Part shown: piece by piece, positions 1 to 5,558 of the stretch
Layout: each line of letters opens with the position of its first letter
Numbering within the stretch: position 1 is the first letter of the stretch
DNA from: a virus
DNA: 22,265 bases
IMG/VR virus record: IMGVR_UViG_3300034062_004105
Location: 1-22,265 of that record
Strand: one strand, 5' to 3'
Made by a program: the position numbers and the translations under genes
Notes under the pieces: model-generated
Seen by the model: only the letters and a program-made list of their open reading frames with translations
Databases searched by the model: none
What the model was told of the DNA's origin: nothing

Positions 1-253
1 CCGCACGCACGATCTCCAAGAGACGCCCGTGAGGCACGAGCATGGGCTCGCCCTCTTCGCCGATCTTGACCTCGATCCGCACTTCGAGGTCGGTCGCGGT
101 CATCAGCCCGTCGCCGATGCGGACGTTCGTCAGCACCGGCTTCGGCGAGCGGGTCGGCACCGCCGGCTTCACCGCCTGGAGGGCGGCGAGTAGTTCAGTT
201 CTTAGAAACTTGATGCCACTTGCGGGCTTCGTCTTTGTTGCGGTCGCGGTCAT
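1..253 (-). CDS. dnaN: DNA polymerase III beta subunit-like sliding clamp (N-terminal part, cut by window edge)
   Basis: The frame starting at ATG 253 stays open to the left edge (84 codons). After about 13 residues it reads KFLRTELLAALQAV, then PVLTNVRI, then TATDLEV. This is the N-terminal pattern of bacterial beta clamps (a helix, then 'PVL.NV', then 'TDLEV'). In that family the protein forms a ring on DNA that tethers the replicative polymerase. An AAAGGA Shine-Dalgarno sequence lies about 10 nt upstream of the ATG. The gene overlaps the preceding 55-codon membrane-protein ORF by 59 nt in another frame. Its place downstream of the initiator and methyltransferase genes fits a phage replication operon. 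Identification rests on the first domain only; the rest is outside the window. Confidence 0.78.
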   Translation of the reverse strand, partial: MTATATKTKPASGIKFLRTELLAALQAVKPAVPTRSPKPVLTNVRIGDGLMTATDLEVRIEVKIGEEGEPMLVPHGRLLEIVRA

Positions 254-362
254 TGGTCAAATCCTTTCGACGTAGGGAAGCCCCCGAGAGAAGCCCGAGG
301 GCGAAGGTCAATCCGTTCACCAGCACTCCCACGCAGACAAGCGTGAGTTGTTCGATCGTCAT
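195..362 (-). CDS. Small single-span membrane protein (55 aa)
   Basis: The ATG at 362 overlaps the stop of the upstream methyltransferase gene (ATGA) and is preceded by GGAGG at about 8 nt. The product starts MTIEQLTLVCVGVLV and has one hydrophobic segment (about residues 6-28). A strongly charged tail rich in Arg, Lys and Asp follows (residues 31-48), consistent with a single transmembrane helix and a short cytoplasmic tail. No family is recognised. The last 59 nt overlap the start of the sliding-clamp gene out of frame, which suggests translational coupling. It could be a phage inner-membrane peptide; the function is unknown. Confidence 0.6.
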   Translation of the reverse strand: MTIEQLTLVCVGVLVNGLTFALGLLSGASLRRKDLTNDRDRNKDEARKWHQVSKN

Positions 363-1270
363 GCGATTAGCCTCCGTTCTCGGTCAAGGATTGCTCGCCC
401 GATGACTTCAACGATCTGCGGGACAACGGCGTTGCCGAGGCATCTAAGGCGGTCCATCCGAGAGGGAACCCCATAAGCCACTCGACCCACGTCGGGTTCA
501 GACTCCCACCACCCGTTGACTCCGTCACCGCTGCCGTGAGCAGCGAGCCACGAGCCAAGTGATTCGCGTGCGACTTCGTCCCAGGCTGGCCTGTTGCCTT
601 GCGGTCGGCCGCCTGGGGCGTCGGCCACATGGCCACAGCGGTCGCCAGACTGATGCCCGTCTTGCTGCGGCCAACCTTGGCAAAGTCCGGCCCTGCGGCC
701 GATGCCTTCGGCGTCGGAAACATCGCAGCCCGCAAGTTCCGGCACGCCACGCCACGACTCATCATTGAAGGGCACATCTGGTTGGCCTTGGTCGTTGGCG
801 TAGGCAACGATCCACACTCGCTCCCGCCTGTGCGGCGCACCAACGGCTGAAGCTGGAATAACGTGCCATTCTGCGTCATACCCGAGCGAGGAAAGGTCAC
901 CGAGAACGGTTCCCATTCCTCGAGTAAGCAACGCTGCCACGTTCTCCACGAGCACATATCTGGGTCGTATCTCGCCAATGATCCGAGCGAACTCGTGCCA
1001 AAGACCGGACCTAGCACCGGCGAGACCGGCACCTTTTCCAGCGACGCTGATGTCCTGACAAGGGAAGCCGCCGCAGATGAGGTCAACGCCCCACTCGCCT
1101 TGCGGCGGGAACGTCCGCACGTCTTCATGCTTCGGGACTTCCGGCCAGTGCTTTTTGAGGACCGCGACTGCATAGGGGTCTATCTCCACTTGCCACTTGC
1201 ATTGCATCCCAGCCCGCTCAAGGCCGAGCGAGAACCCACCGATCCCGGCAAACAACTCGCCAAACGTCAT
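359..1270 (-). CDS. C5-cytosine DNA methyltransferase (Dcm-type), copy 1
   Basis: The 303-aa product transfers methyl from S-adenosylmethionine to C5 of cytosine. The motifs are in canonical order: motif I FAGIGGF (residues 7-13), motif IV GGFPCQD with catalytic Cys71, motif VI ENV (109-111), motif VIII PHRRERVW (146-153), and a C-terminal GNAVVPQ motif X. A variable target-recognition stretch with VADA-type repeats lies between VIII and X. The ATG at 1270 overlaps the upstream stop (ATGA); an upstream in-frame extension was rejected. No cognate restriction enzyme is visible, so it is probably a solitary phage methylase protecting phage DNA. Almost the whole gene is also open in the +1 frame, and that frame has recognisable motifs (separate entry). 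Confidence 0.93.
   Translation of the reverse strand: MTFGELFAGIGGFSLGLERAGMQCKWQVEIDPYAVAVLKKHWPEVPKHEDVRTFPPQGEWGVDLICGGFPCQDISVAGKGAGLAGARSGLWHEFARIIGEIRPRYVLVENVAALLTRGMGTVLGDLSSLGYDAEWHVIPASAVGAPHRRERVWIVAYANDQGQPDVPFNDESWRGVPELAGCDVSDAEGIGRRAGLCQGWPQQDGHQSGDRCGHVADAPGGRPQGNRPAWDEVARESLGSWLAAHGSGDGVNGWWESEPDVGRVAYGVPSRMDRLRCLGNAVVPQIVEVIGRAILDRERRLIA
367..1173 (-). CDS. Possible overlapping gene in +1 frame of methyltransferase 1 (268 aa)
   Basis: This ORF lies wholly inside methyltransferase 1, shifted +1. Its translation is not random-looking. It contains YDPDMCSWRTWQ, FSVTFPRSGMTQNGT, three (L/F/W)PTP units (SLPTPTTKANQM, MFPTPKASA, MWPTPQAADRK) and LNPTWVEWLMGFPLGWT. From memory these are hallmarks of proteins often annotated next to, or as, phage cytosine methylases. 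The ATG at 1173 has a weak GGAGA about 9 nt upstream. Openness alone proves little, because this GC-rich DNA has many long shadow ORFs; the motif match is the argument. Alternatives are a genuine overlapping gene, a remnant of a +1 fusion, or a recurrent annotation shadow. Function unknown. Confidence 0.35.
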   Translation of the reverse strand: MQSRSSKSTGRKSRSMKTCGRSRRKASGALTSSAAASLVRTSASLEKVPVSPVLGPVFGTSSLGSLARYDPDMCSWRTWQRCLLEEWEPFSVTFPRSGMTQNGTLFQLQPLVRRTGGSECGSLPTPTTKANQMCPSMMSRGVACRNLRAAMFPTPKASAAGPDFAKVGRSKTGISLATAVAMWPTPQAADRKATGQPGTKSHANHLARGSLLTAAVTESTGGGSLNPTWVEWLMGFPLGWTALDASATPLSRRSLKSSGEQSLTENGG

Positions 1271-1524
1271 GCGGCACCGCCTTTCTGGGCGAGAATCGCT
1301 TGTAGGTACTTCGCCATCCGGCGGTTGTCGGCTTCGAGCCGTTCGCACTTCGCCTCGAAGTGCTCGGCCCGCATCGCACACCGCGAGGCTCGTGCCGCCA
1401 GCCGGCGGATGTGATGGTGGGCAAGTTCCAAGGCTCGGCGGGCACCGTCGTTCAGATCGTCATCCCACGAGTGAGCCTCGCAGAGATTGGCGACCACCGA
1501 GGAAGCGAGGGGTCGGCGTTTCAT
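1267..1524 (-). CDS. Small coiled-coil protein (85 aa), unknown function
   Basis: The ATG at 1524 overlaps the stop of the LexA-like gene (ATGA), and the stop at 1267 overlaps the methyltransferase start (ATGA), so the gene sits inside a translationally coupled string. The product is helical and charged. The segment from about residue 25 to 78 is rich in Arg, Ala, Glu and Leu with heptad-like spacing (HFEAKCERLEADNRRMAKYL), suggesting a coiled coil. No catalytic motif or family is recognised. A similar zipper-like small protein is encoded at 5371-5556. The role is unknown, perhaps a small phage regulator or accessory factor. Confidence 0.72.
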   Translation of the reverse strand: MKRRPLASSVVANLCEAHSWDDDLNDGARRALELAHHHIRRLAARASRCAMRAEHFEAKCERLEADNRRMAKYLQAILAQKGGAA

Positions 1525-1757
1525 TCGTCACCCCCGATCGGCACGATGCTGTTTGCACGCCCCGGCACACGGGTCACGTAGCCCCGCTTTTCAAGATAGA
1601 CGAGATGGCAGTACGCCGCCGAAGGCGAAGCCCAGCCAAACGCTTCGCCGATCTCGCGGACGCCGATGCCGTAGCCTCGCTCCGCGTAGGTGTTCACGAT
1701 CCAGCGGTACACCGCTTTCTGCCGCTTCGTGAGCGGCGGTCGAGCCGTCATGGTCAT
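1521..1757 (-). CDS. LexA-type winged-helix DNA-binding protein without protease domain
   Basis: The 78-aa product matches the LexA N-terminal DNA-binding domain in layout. It has LTKRQKAVYRWI (helix 1), REIGEAFGWASPSAA (helix-turn-helix; residues about 37-51), and HLVYLEKRGYVTRV (helix 3 and wing). LexA is normally about 200 aa with a Ser/Lys autoprotease domain, which is absent here, so RecA-triggered self-cleavage is not expected. The start at 1757 overlaps the initiator gene stop (ATGA); a second ATG two codons later is also possible. It is probably a transcriptional regulator of phage genes, and its operator is not known. The repeated 16-bp motif upstream of the early genes is only a speculative target. 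Confidence 0.78.
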   Translation of the reverse strand: MTMTARPPLTKRQKAVYRWIVNTYAERGYGIGVREIGEAFGWASPSAAYCHLVYLEKRGYVTRVPGRANSIVPIGGDE

Positions 1758-2587
1758 AGATCCTCCTCCTTGAGTTTCAACGTCGATGCAACTGCGGCGA
1801 CTTCCTTGGGCGATCGGTACGGTGCCGGTCGGTACTGGTCTTTCCACGCCTTGGGCGGTGGCTTGTCATCGGGGCGGCGGCCCGGCTCGCGGTTCGTGCC
1901 GCCCTTGTCCTGGCACCGCTGGAGCCAGCCGACGAGGAACCGCCGCCAGTTCCGCTTGCCGCACCGCTGGGGGTTCGCCCTGAGCCACGAGGTCGCCTTG
2001 GCGAGCTCCTGGGCAAGCACGGCTCCGGGGAACGCCGTAGCCCACTCCAGGCGATCGGCGTCAGTGATGCCCTCCCAGCCGGAATCCGCAGACCACGAGA
2101 GGGAAGGCTTCGCCCGCGACCGAGACGGCTTTGCCGGCTCGCTCGTGGGAACCGGCGCAGCCGGTTGTAATTCTTCTCTCTTCTCCTCTCCTCTCCTCTC
2201 CTCTAGTCCGCAATCTGTCCGCTCGTCATGCGGACAAGATGCGGACATCCTGCGGACAGACTTCGCCCGAGCGTCTAAAAGCCGCCTTTTTGCGGCATTT
2301 CCGAACCGCTCCGACCAGCCTGGAATGGTGATGGAATCGTCCGTAGACACCAACCAACCCGCCCGCTCAACAGCAGACCAGAAGGTTTCGTCCCCGCCGG
2401 CCACCGTGGCGAGCATCGACCGGGGCACCCGGATCGTGCCGTCAGCCGTCACGTGCCACGCCCACGACCACAGGCGAACCATCCGGCCGACCACGACCTC
2501 AATAGGCTCGTGAGTCGCCGCAGCCACCTCTAGCACCTCGGGCTTCGTGCCCAGGTTGCAGTCAATGGGTATCCATTCACCGGCCAT
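1754..2587 (-). CDS. Phage replication initiator-like protein (277 aa)
   Basis: The N-terminal about 105 residues (MAGEWIPIDCNLGTKPEV, then VVVGRMVRLWSWA and TFWSAVERAGWL) look like the helix-turn-helix domain of phage replisome-organiser proteins. A charged low-complexity linker follows (about residues 108-160, ERRGEEKREE). The C-terminal segment (WLRANPQRCGKRNWRRFLVGWL) may contact ssDNA or a helicase. This two-domain layout with an origin inside the linker-coding DNA is known for lambda O. Five copies of a GCGGAC core lie exactly in the linker region here. An AGGAG site precedes the ATG, and the start overlaps the upstream stop by 11 nt. Function is inferred from layout and operon context; no enzymatic motif is visible. 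Confidence 0.65.
   Translation of the reverse strand: MAGEWIPIDCNLGTKPEVLEVAAATHEPIEVVVGRMVRLWSWAWHVTADGTIRVPRSMLATVAGGDETFWSAVERAGWLVSTDDSITIPGWSERFGNAAKRRLLDARAKSVRRMSASCPHDERTDCGLEERRGEEKREELQPAAPVPTSEPAKPSRSRAKPSLSWSADSGWEGITDADRLEWATAFPGAVLAQELAKATSWLRANPQRCGKRNWRRFLVGWLQRCQDKGGTNREPGRRPDDKPPPKAWKDQYRPAPYRSPKEVAAVASTLKLKEEDL
2171..2204 (+). repeat. 34-nt polypyrimidine tract with (TCTCC)4 tandem repeat
   Basis: On the + strand this stretch contains only C and T. Positions 2182-2204 are four perfect TCTCC units plus TCT. It encodes the Glu/Arg-rich linker of the initiator-like protein on the - strand. It directly abuts the iteron array, so it may help strand opening or form an unusual helix at the origin. 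Five-base units also make it prone to slippage, which would shift the reading frame. Confidence 0.75.
2206..2257 (-). repeat. Iteron array: candidate phage replication origin
   Basis: Five copies of one hexamer core lie in 52 bp. Two copies read GTCCGC on the + strand (2206-2211, 2217-2222) and three read GCGGAC (2230-2235, 2241-2246, 2252-2257). Within each orientation the copies are spaced exactly 11 bp, one helical turn. The two groups face each other across a 7-bp centre, making a large dyad. The three direct copies share at least the 7-mer GCGGACA. The array sits in the linker-coding part of the initiator-like gene beside a pure pyrimidine tract. That is the arrangement seen in lambdoid origins, where initiator iterons lie inside the O gene. 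Binding by the encoded protein is inferred. Confidence 0.6.
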
Positions 2588-2807
2588 CTGTTGGCTCCTG
2601 TCGTTCTTGGTACCACTGTCGGCGGAACACCTCGAACGTCATGCCCCCGCCCTCACTCCGGTGAGCGGCGAAAGCGATCACACACTGCTCTAGCTGCGGG
2701 TCGCGGTTGCGTTCCTGCTCTGCTTTGGCAGCCGCTAGGGCTTCCTGCTTGCGGCGGGCTTGGTACTCGCGGTAGGGGAGGAGGTTGTCATCCGTTTGGC
2801 GTGCCAT
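2577..2807 (-). CDS. Small charged helical protein (76 aa), unknown
   Basis: The ATG at 2807 has GAGGAGG about 6 nt upstream and overlaps the end of methyltransferase 2 by 20 nt. Its own stop overlaps the initiator start by 11 nt. The product starts MARQTDDNLLPYREYQAR, continues with an Ala/Glu/Lys-rich helix, and ends with MTFEVFRRQWYQERQE. No family is recognised. Its position immediately ahead of the initiator gene suggests a replication-associated accessory role, but that is inference from context only. An upstream in-frame extension inside the methyltransferase gene was rejected because it lacks a ribosome-binding site and does not look coding. Confidence 0.65.
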   Translation of the reverse strand: MARQTDDNLLPYREYQARRKQEALAAAKAEQERNRDPQLEQCVIAFAAHRSEGGGMTFEVFRRQWYQERQEPTDGR

Positions 2808-3987
2808 CCGTGGCCTCCTCAAGCATTGCGATCCGCTTACCGATCCACGCCATGACCGGAACGGCCATGCTGTTACCGAGAGCCTTGTACCTAGGCCCAT
2901 CACTAGCAGGCTTGCTTCGGTATGTGACGTCCGTGTAGCCATCAGGGAAGCCTTGCAGCCGCTCGCACTCAAGCGGAGTGAGCCTGCGAACTGCGTGCGA
3001 TTCCATCACGGCACCGATCTGGTCAGTGCCGGTGCCACGCTGTAGCGTTTGACTTACATCGCCAGCGGTGTGGTTGTAAGTATCAAAAGCTACGATCGCA
3101 GCAAGCTGGCCGCCGCCATTTGAATGGCTGGCCCTATGGCTCATAGCCCTCATGGTGGGCGCAACATCACTGACAGAGTCGCCTCCATCTTGCTTGCAAG
3201 AAAAAGCGACCGCAGCAATAGAGCACACCTTCATTGGAGGTGTTACATCTGGCGGCGGGATGTTGTCGCAGTAGGAGTCATTCGCATAGAAGGACTGCGG
3301 CCGCGCAAGGATTACATCATCTTGCCCTCTGGATTCTCCGCATCGCTCGACACCCCTGCCGCTGCTTGTAAGGCTTGATGCAGTTGACCGGGCAACTCCT
3401 TCCCACGCTTGCCCGCGCGTCGGAGGATTCCCGCACAGGCTTTCGCGCTCAAATAGTACCGCTGCGGCACATCGCCAATCTCCAAGGTGGCCGACAACGA
3501 ACACACGACGACGACGCTGGGCGACTCCAAACCATTGAGCGTCCAGAACTCTGTACGCGAACCCATACCCGAGTTCTGCCAATGCCCCGAGGAAGGTGCC
3601 AAAGTCCCTTCCTCCTGCTGATGACAAGACTCCAGGGACGTTTTCCCAGACAATCCAACTGGGACGAAGCACGTCAGCAAGCTGTACGAATCGGAGGGCC
3701 AAGTTGCCACGCGGGTCATCCAATCCTTTTCGTAGCCCGGCGACTGAAAAGGATTGGCAAGGTGTTCCTCCGACCAAAAGGTCAACTGGCCCGTACTCAT
3801 TAAGCATCTCCTCCGTGATTGCCGTCATGTCGCCGAGGTTCTTCAGCCTCCAGTGATGGTCAACCACTGCGGCTGGGAATGGCTCAATCTCTGATGTCCA
3901 AGCACATTCCCAGCCGAGTGGCTGCCATGCCACATGAGCCGCACCTATGCCATCGCAGACGCTGGCGTAACGCATGTGGCTGCTCAT
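2788..3987 (-). CDS. C5-cytosine DNA methyltransferase (Dcm-type), copy 2
   Basis: The 399-aa product carries C5-MTase motifs: motif I SVCDGIGAA (residues 9-17), motif IV GGTPCQSFSVAG with catalytic Cys77, motif VI WENVPGV (114-120), motif VIII QRRRRVFVVG (157-166), a long variable target-recognition region (about 170-345), and motifs IX-X RRLTPLECERLQGFP and ALGNSMAVP. The ATG at 3987 comes 1 nt after the stop of the ParB-like gene. A second in-frame ATG lies four codons on. It is clearly divergent from copy 1, with different spacing and target region, so the two probably modify different sites. No restriction partner is seen. A +1-frame ORF with its own strong ribosome-binding site lies inside it (separate entry). 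Confidence 0.93.
   Translation of the reverse strand: MSSHMRYASVCDGIGAAHVAWQPLGWECAWTSEIEPFPAAVVDHHWRLKNLGDMTAITEEMLNEYGPVDLLVGGTPCQSFSVAGLRKGLDDPRGNLALRFVQLADVLRPSWIVWENVPGVLSSAGGRDFGTFLGALAELGYGFAYRVLDAQWFGVAQRRRRVFVVGHLGDWRCAAAVLFERESLCGNPPTRGQAWEGVARSTASSLTSSGRGVERCGESRGQDDVILARPQSFYANDSYCDNIPPPDVTPPMKVCSIAAVAFSCKQDGGDSVSDVAPTMRAMSHRASHSNGGGQLAAIVAFDTYNHTAGDVSQTLQRGTGTDQIGAVMESHAVRRLTPLECERLQGFPDGYTDVTYRSKPASDGPRYKALGNSMAVPVMAWIGKRIAMLEEATDGTPNG
3312..3800 (-). CDS. Possible overlapping gene in +1 frame of methyltransferase 2 (162 aa)
   Basis: This ORF lies entirely within methyltransferase 2, shifted +1. Its ATG at 3800 is preceded by GGAGGAG at a good distance, a strong initiation site buried in the methylase gene. 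The product begins MSTGQLTFWSEEHLANPF, contains EKDWMTRVATW, SGMGSRTEFWTLNGLES, CSLSATLEIGDVPQRYYLS and KACAGILRRAGKRGKELP. From memory, DVP-RYYLS-KAC-GILRRA-KRGK is a recurrent motif set in hypothetical phage proteins. The ORF covers methyltransferase residues about 63-225, including motifs IV-VIII. No function is known. Either it is a real overlapping gene or a conserved shadow of the methylase; codon-level conservation tests would decide. Confidence 0.42.
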   Translation of the reverse strand: MSTGQLTFWSEEHLANPFQSPGYEKDWMTRVATWPSDSYSLLTCFVPVGLSGKTSLESCHQQEEGTLAPSSGHWQNSGMGSRTEFWTLNGLESPSVVVVCSLSATLEIGDVPQRYYLSAKACAGILRRAGKRGKELPGQLHQALQAAAGVSSDAENPEGKMM

Positions 3988-3988
3988 C

Positions 3989-4816
3989 TCAGGCCACCGC
4001 CTCCACCGCGATGTCGACGCGGCTCTCATCCCAATCAAGGGCTTTGGAGCCGAGCCGTTTGTTGTACACCTCAAAGAAAGCACGCGCGACGCCTTCATCT
4101 CGCGTCGTTCCGCTCATCATCTTGAAGGTGTCGCCGTTCCTCATTAATGAGTTGGGCGAATGTCGATCCATCAGCGATTGCAGCCGCTTGCGATCAACAT
4201 TGTCACCAAATCGACGCAAGAAGAATGCGAGACCGCCGATGACTCCGCAGTGATATGCGGACTCAGCGAACTCTTGCCCCCACATCCGCCGCAACATCGT
4301 CAGCACTTCAGTGACGTGAGCCGCGCCAGTCTCGCCGCCGCCCATTCGGCGGTAGGCCGTTTGACACTGCTTCACGCCTCCGATGCTCTGCCGCTTGCCG
4401 TTCGGCTTCATTCCCCGAACATTCAAGCCAGCCGCAGTGATCGCTTCGTACACGATGACCGCATCCGGCTTGCCCGCACACACGTCAGCCTTGAAAAGCT
4501 GATGCGTGCTCAGGCCGCGACGCTTGTTGAGCTTGCCGAATAACTCGGCCTCATGCTCCGGGCCGCGACTCTTGATGATCTGGCACGGCACATGAGTCGC
4601 GCCGCGTTCCATCGCGGCATTGAGCCGCTGGAATCCATCGACCGGGTGAAGGCTCCCGTCATCCCTCTCGCCAGCGACGATGACGCCAAAAGCCTCTTCG
4701 TCAAAGTTCTTGGCGATCCCGGCCACATGTGCCGCGATAGCCTCACGCTGATACTCCTCATCCACAATGAGGTCGCCAACAGCGACCATCCGCACGTCGG
4801 GCTTATGCAAACGCAT
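3989..4816 (-). CDS. ParB/Srx-like domain protein (DUF6551-like), 275 aa
   Basis: The first about 110 residues have the ParB-like nuclease-domain pattern: VAVGDLIVDEEYQRE, then HVAGIAKNFD, and the signature VDGFQRLNAA (residues 59-68), followed by FGKLNKRRGLSTHQLF. In ParB-family proteins this fold binds or hydrolyses nucleotides. Phage versions often sit beside DNA methyltransferases, as here (1-nt gap to methyltransferase 2). The remaining about 165 residues are helical with no motif I recognise. The ATG at 4816 was chosen over 4852 because AAAGGA lies about 7 nt upstream. It is not a chromosome-partition ParB: the HTH centre and a ParA partner are missing. Role unknown, perhaps tied to DNA modification or host takeover. 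Confidence 0.75.
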   Translation of the reverse strand: MRLHKPDVRMVAVGDLIVDEEYQREAIAAHVAGIAKNFDEEAFGVIVAGERDDGSLHPVDGFQRLNAAMERGATHVPCQIIKSRGPEHEAELFGKLNKRRGLSTHQLFKADVCAGKPDAVIVYEAITAAGLNVRGMKPNGKRQSIGGVKQCQTAYRRMGGGETGAAHVTEVLTMLRRMWGQEFAESAYHCGVIGGLAFFLRRFGDNVDRKRLQSLMDRHSPNSLMRNGDTFKMMSGTTRDEGVARAFFEVYNKRLGSKALDWDESRVDIAVEAVA

Positions 4817-4852
4817 ATGCAATCCTTTCGTGATACAAAACTCACCATCCAT

Positions 4853-4882
4853 GCTGCCGCCCCGTGCGGGGCTAAAAGCAGC
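4853..4882 (-). other. GC-rich stem-loop between two genes
   Basis: An inner perfect stem GCCCC/GGGGC with a 4-nt loop is flanked by an outer 5-bp stem GCTGC/GCAGC with an A-rich bulge, in the 73-nt gap between the 64-aa ORF and the ParB-like gene. No T tract follows on either strand, so it is not a standard terminator. It may attenuate or stabilise the transcript. Confidence 0.35.
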
Positions 4883-4889
4883 GTGTTCG

Positions 4890-5084
4890 TTACCCTCCGC
4901 ATGTCTTGAGCCGCTTCGCCCGCTGTCGCGGACAAAGATTGATCGTTGCCGTCACGTGAAAACGCGGGCGTCTACGTCGATTCGGAAACGATTTCCCGTG
5001 CAGAAGTTTCTTGTTCAACTTTTTCTCGCGAGCCGCTTCAACTAGCTCGCGAATCTCAGCGTCAAAGCCCAAGTCGCAGATCAT
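4890..5084 (-). CDS. Small basic protein (64 aa), unknown
   Basis: The start ATG at 5084 overlaps the upstream stop in a TGATG junction and is preceded by GGAGG. The product begins MICDLGFDAEIRELVEAAR with an acidic helix and ends in a strongly basic tail (FPNRRRRPRF, RQRAKRLKT). Such a tail suggests nucleic-acid contact, but no domain is recognised. An in-frame start 15 nt upstream (GTG) is possible but lies inside the previous gene. Function unknown. Confidence 0.62.
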   Translation of the reverse strand: MICDLGFDAEIRELVEAAREKKLNKKLLHGKSFPNRRRRPRFHVTATINLCPRQRAKRLKTCGG

Positions 5085-5374
5085 CACTTCACCCTCCACT
5101 TCACCGCCCGCCGTCCGCTCCGCGTCTTCCCTTCGCCCGCCTGGACGATCATCCCCTTCGCCACAAGCTCGATCCGCCTGGGCCGCTGGGTGCTCGGCGG
5201 CATCGGGATGCCCAACTGCATCTGCTCATCGGTCGCCCCTTCGGGGTGATCCGCGAGGTAGTCGAGTACCTTCCGCTGGCACGCGTTCACCGTGGTCGGC
5301 GTGAGCGACTCGGCGGCAGCCCGCGAGGTGATGCTGTGCCGCTGGAAGAGCGGTAGGTCTTCGAGCGTGTTCAT
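5084..5374 (-). CDS. Winged-helix-like DNA-binding protein (96 aa)
   Basis: The product starts with LPLFQRHSITSRAAAESL. The central part (NACQRKVLDYLADHPEGAT, DEQMQLGI, PPSTQRPRRIELVAKGMI) has the layout of a winged helix-turn-helix. A recognition helix with STQRPRR is followed by a basic wing (GKTRSGRRAVKWRV). Similar small proteins are common in phage early regions. The ATG at 5374 overlaps the upstream stop (ATGA). It is probably a phage-encoded transcription or replication regulator; the target is unknown. Confidence 0.68.
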   Translation of the reverse strand: MNTLEDLPLFQRHSITSRAAAESLTPTTVNACQRKVLDYLADHPEGATDEQMQLGIPMPPSTQRPRRIELVAKGMIVQAGEGKTRSGRRAVKWRVK

Positions 5375-5556
5375 CGCGTGTCCTCCGCGAGCAGCCGCTT
5401 GTCGAGGTGTTCATTCACATCACGCAACGCCCGGCAGAGCGTGTGCAGACGCCGGTTCTCCTCGCGGAGCCGTTCGTTCTCAGCCTCCAGCGACTCGGCG
5501 AGTTGCCGCAGATCGCGGGAGGGGCGGGGGCGGAAGATGTTGCGAAGCCAGTTCAT
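5371..5556 (-). CDS. Small leucine-zipper-like protein (61 aa)
   Basis: The product begins MNWLRNIFRPRPSRDL, a short amphipathic, possibly membrane-associating start. A clear coiled coil follows (about residues 17-55; LAESLEAENERLREENRRL) with Leu/Asn heptad positions. The ATG at 5556 has AGGAG 7 nt upstream. The longer GTG form at 5574 would place the ribosome-binding site inside the gene. Its stop overlaps the next start (ATGA). Likely a dimeric small phage protein of unknown role. Confidence 0.65.
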   Translation of the reverse strand: MNWLRNIFRPRPSRDLRQLAESLEAENERLREENRRLHTLCRALRDVNEHLDKRLLAEDTR

Positions 5557-5558
5557 AG

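Noticed and set aside
1197-2513. 438-codon open frame on the + strand
   Set aside because: It lies antisense to the methylase, LexA-like and initiator genes, has Arg/Ser/Pro-rich shadow composition and no recognisable motif; it reflects high GC content.
4853-4882. Rho-independent terminator before the ParB-like gene
   Set aside because: The stem is stable but no T tract follows on either strand; kept only as a stem-loop.
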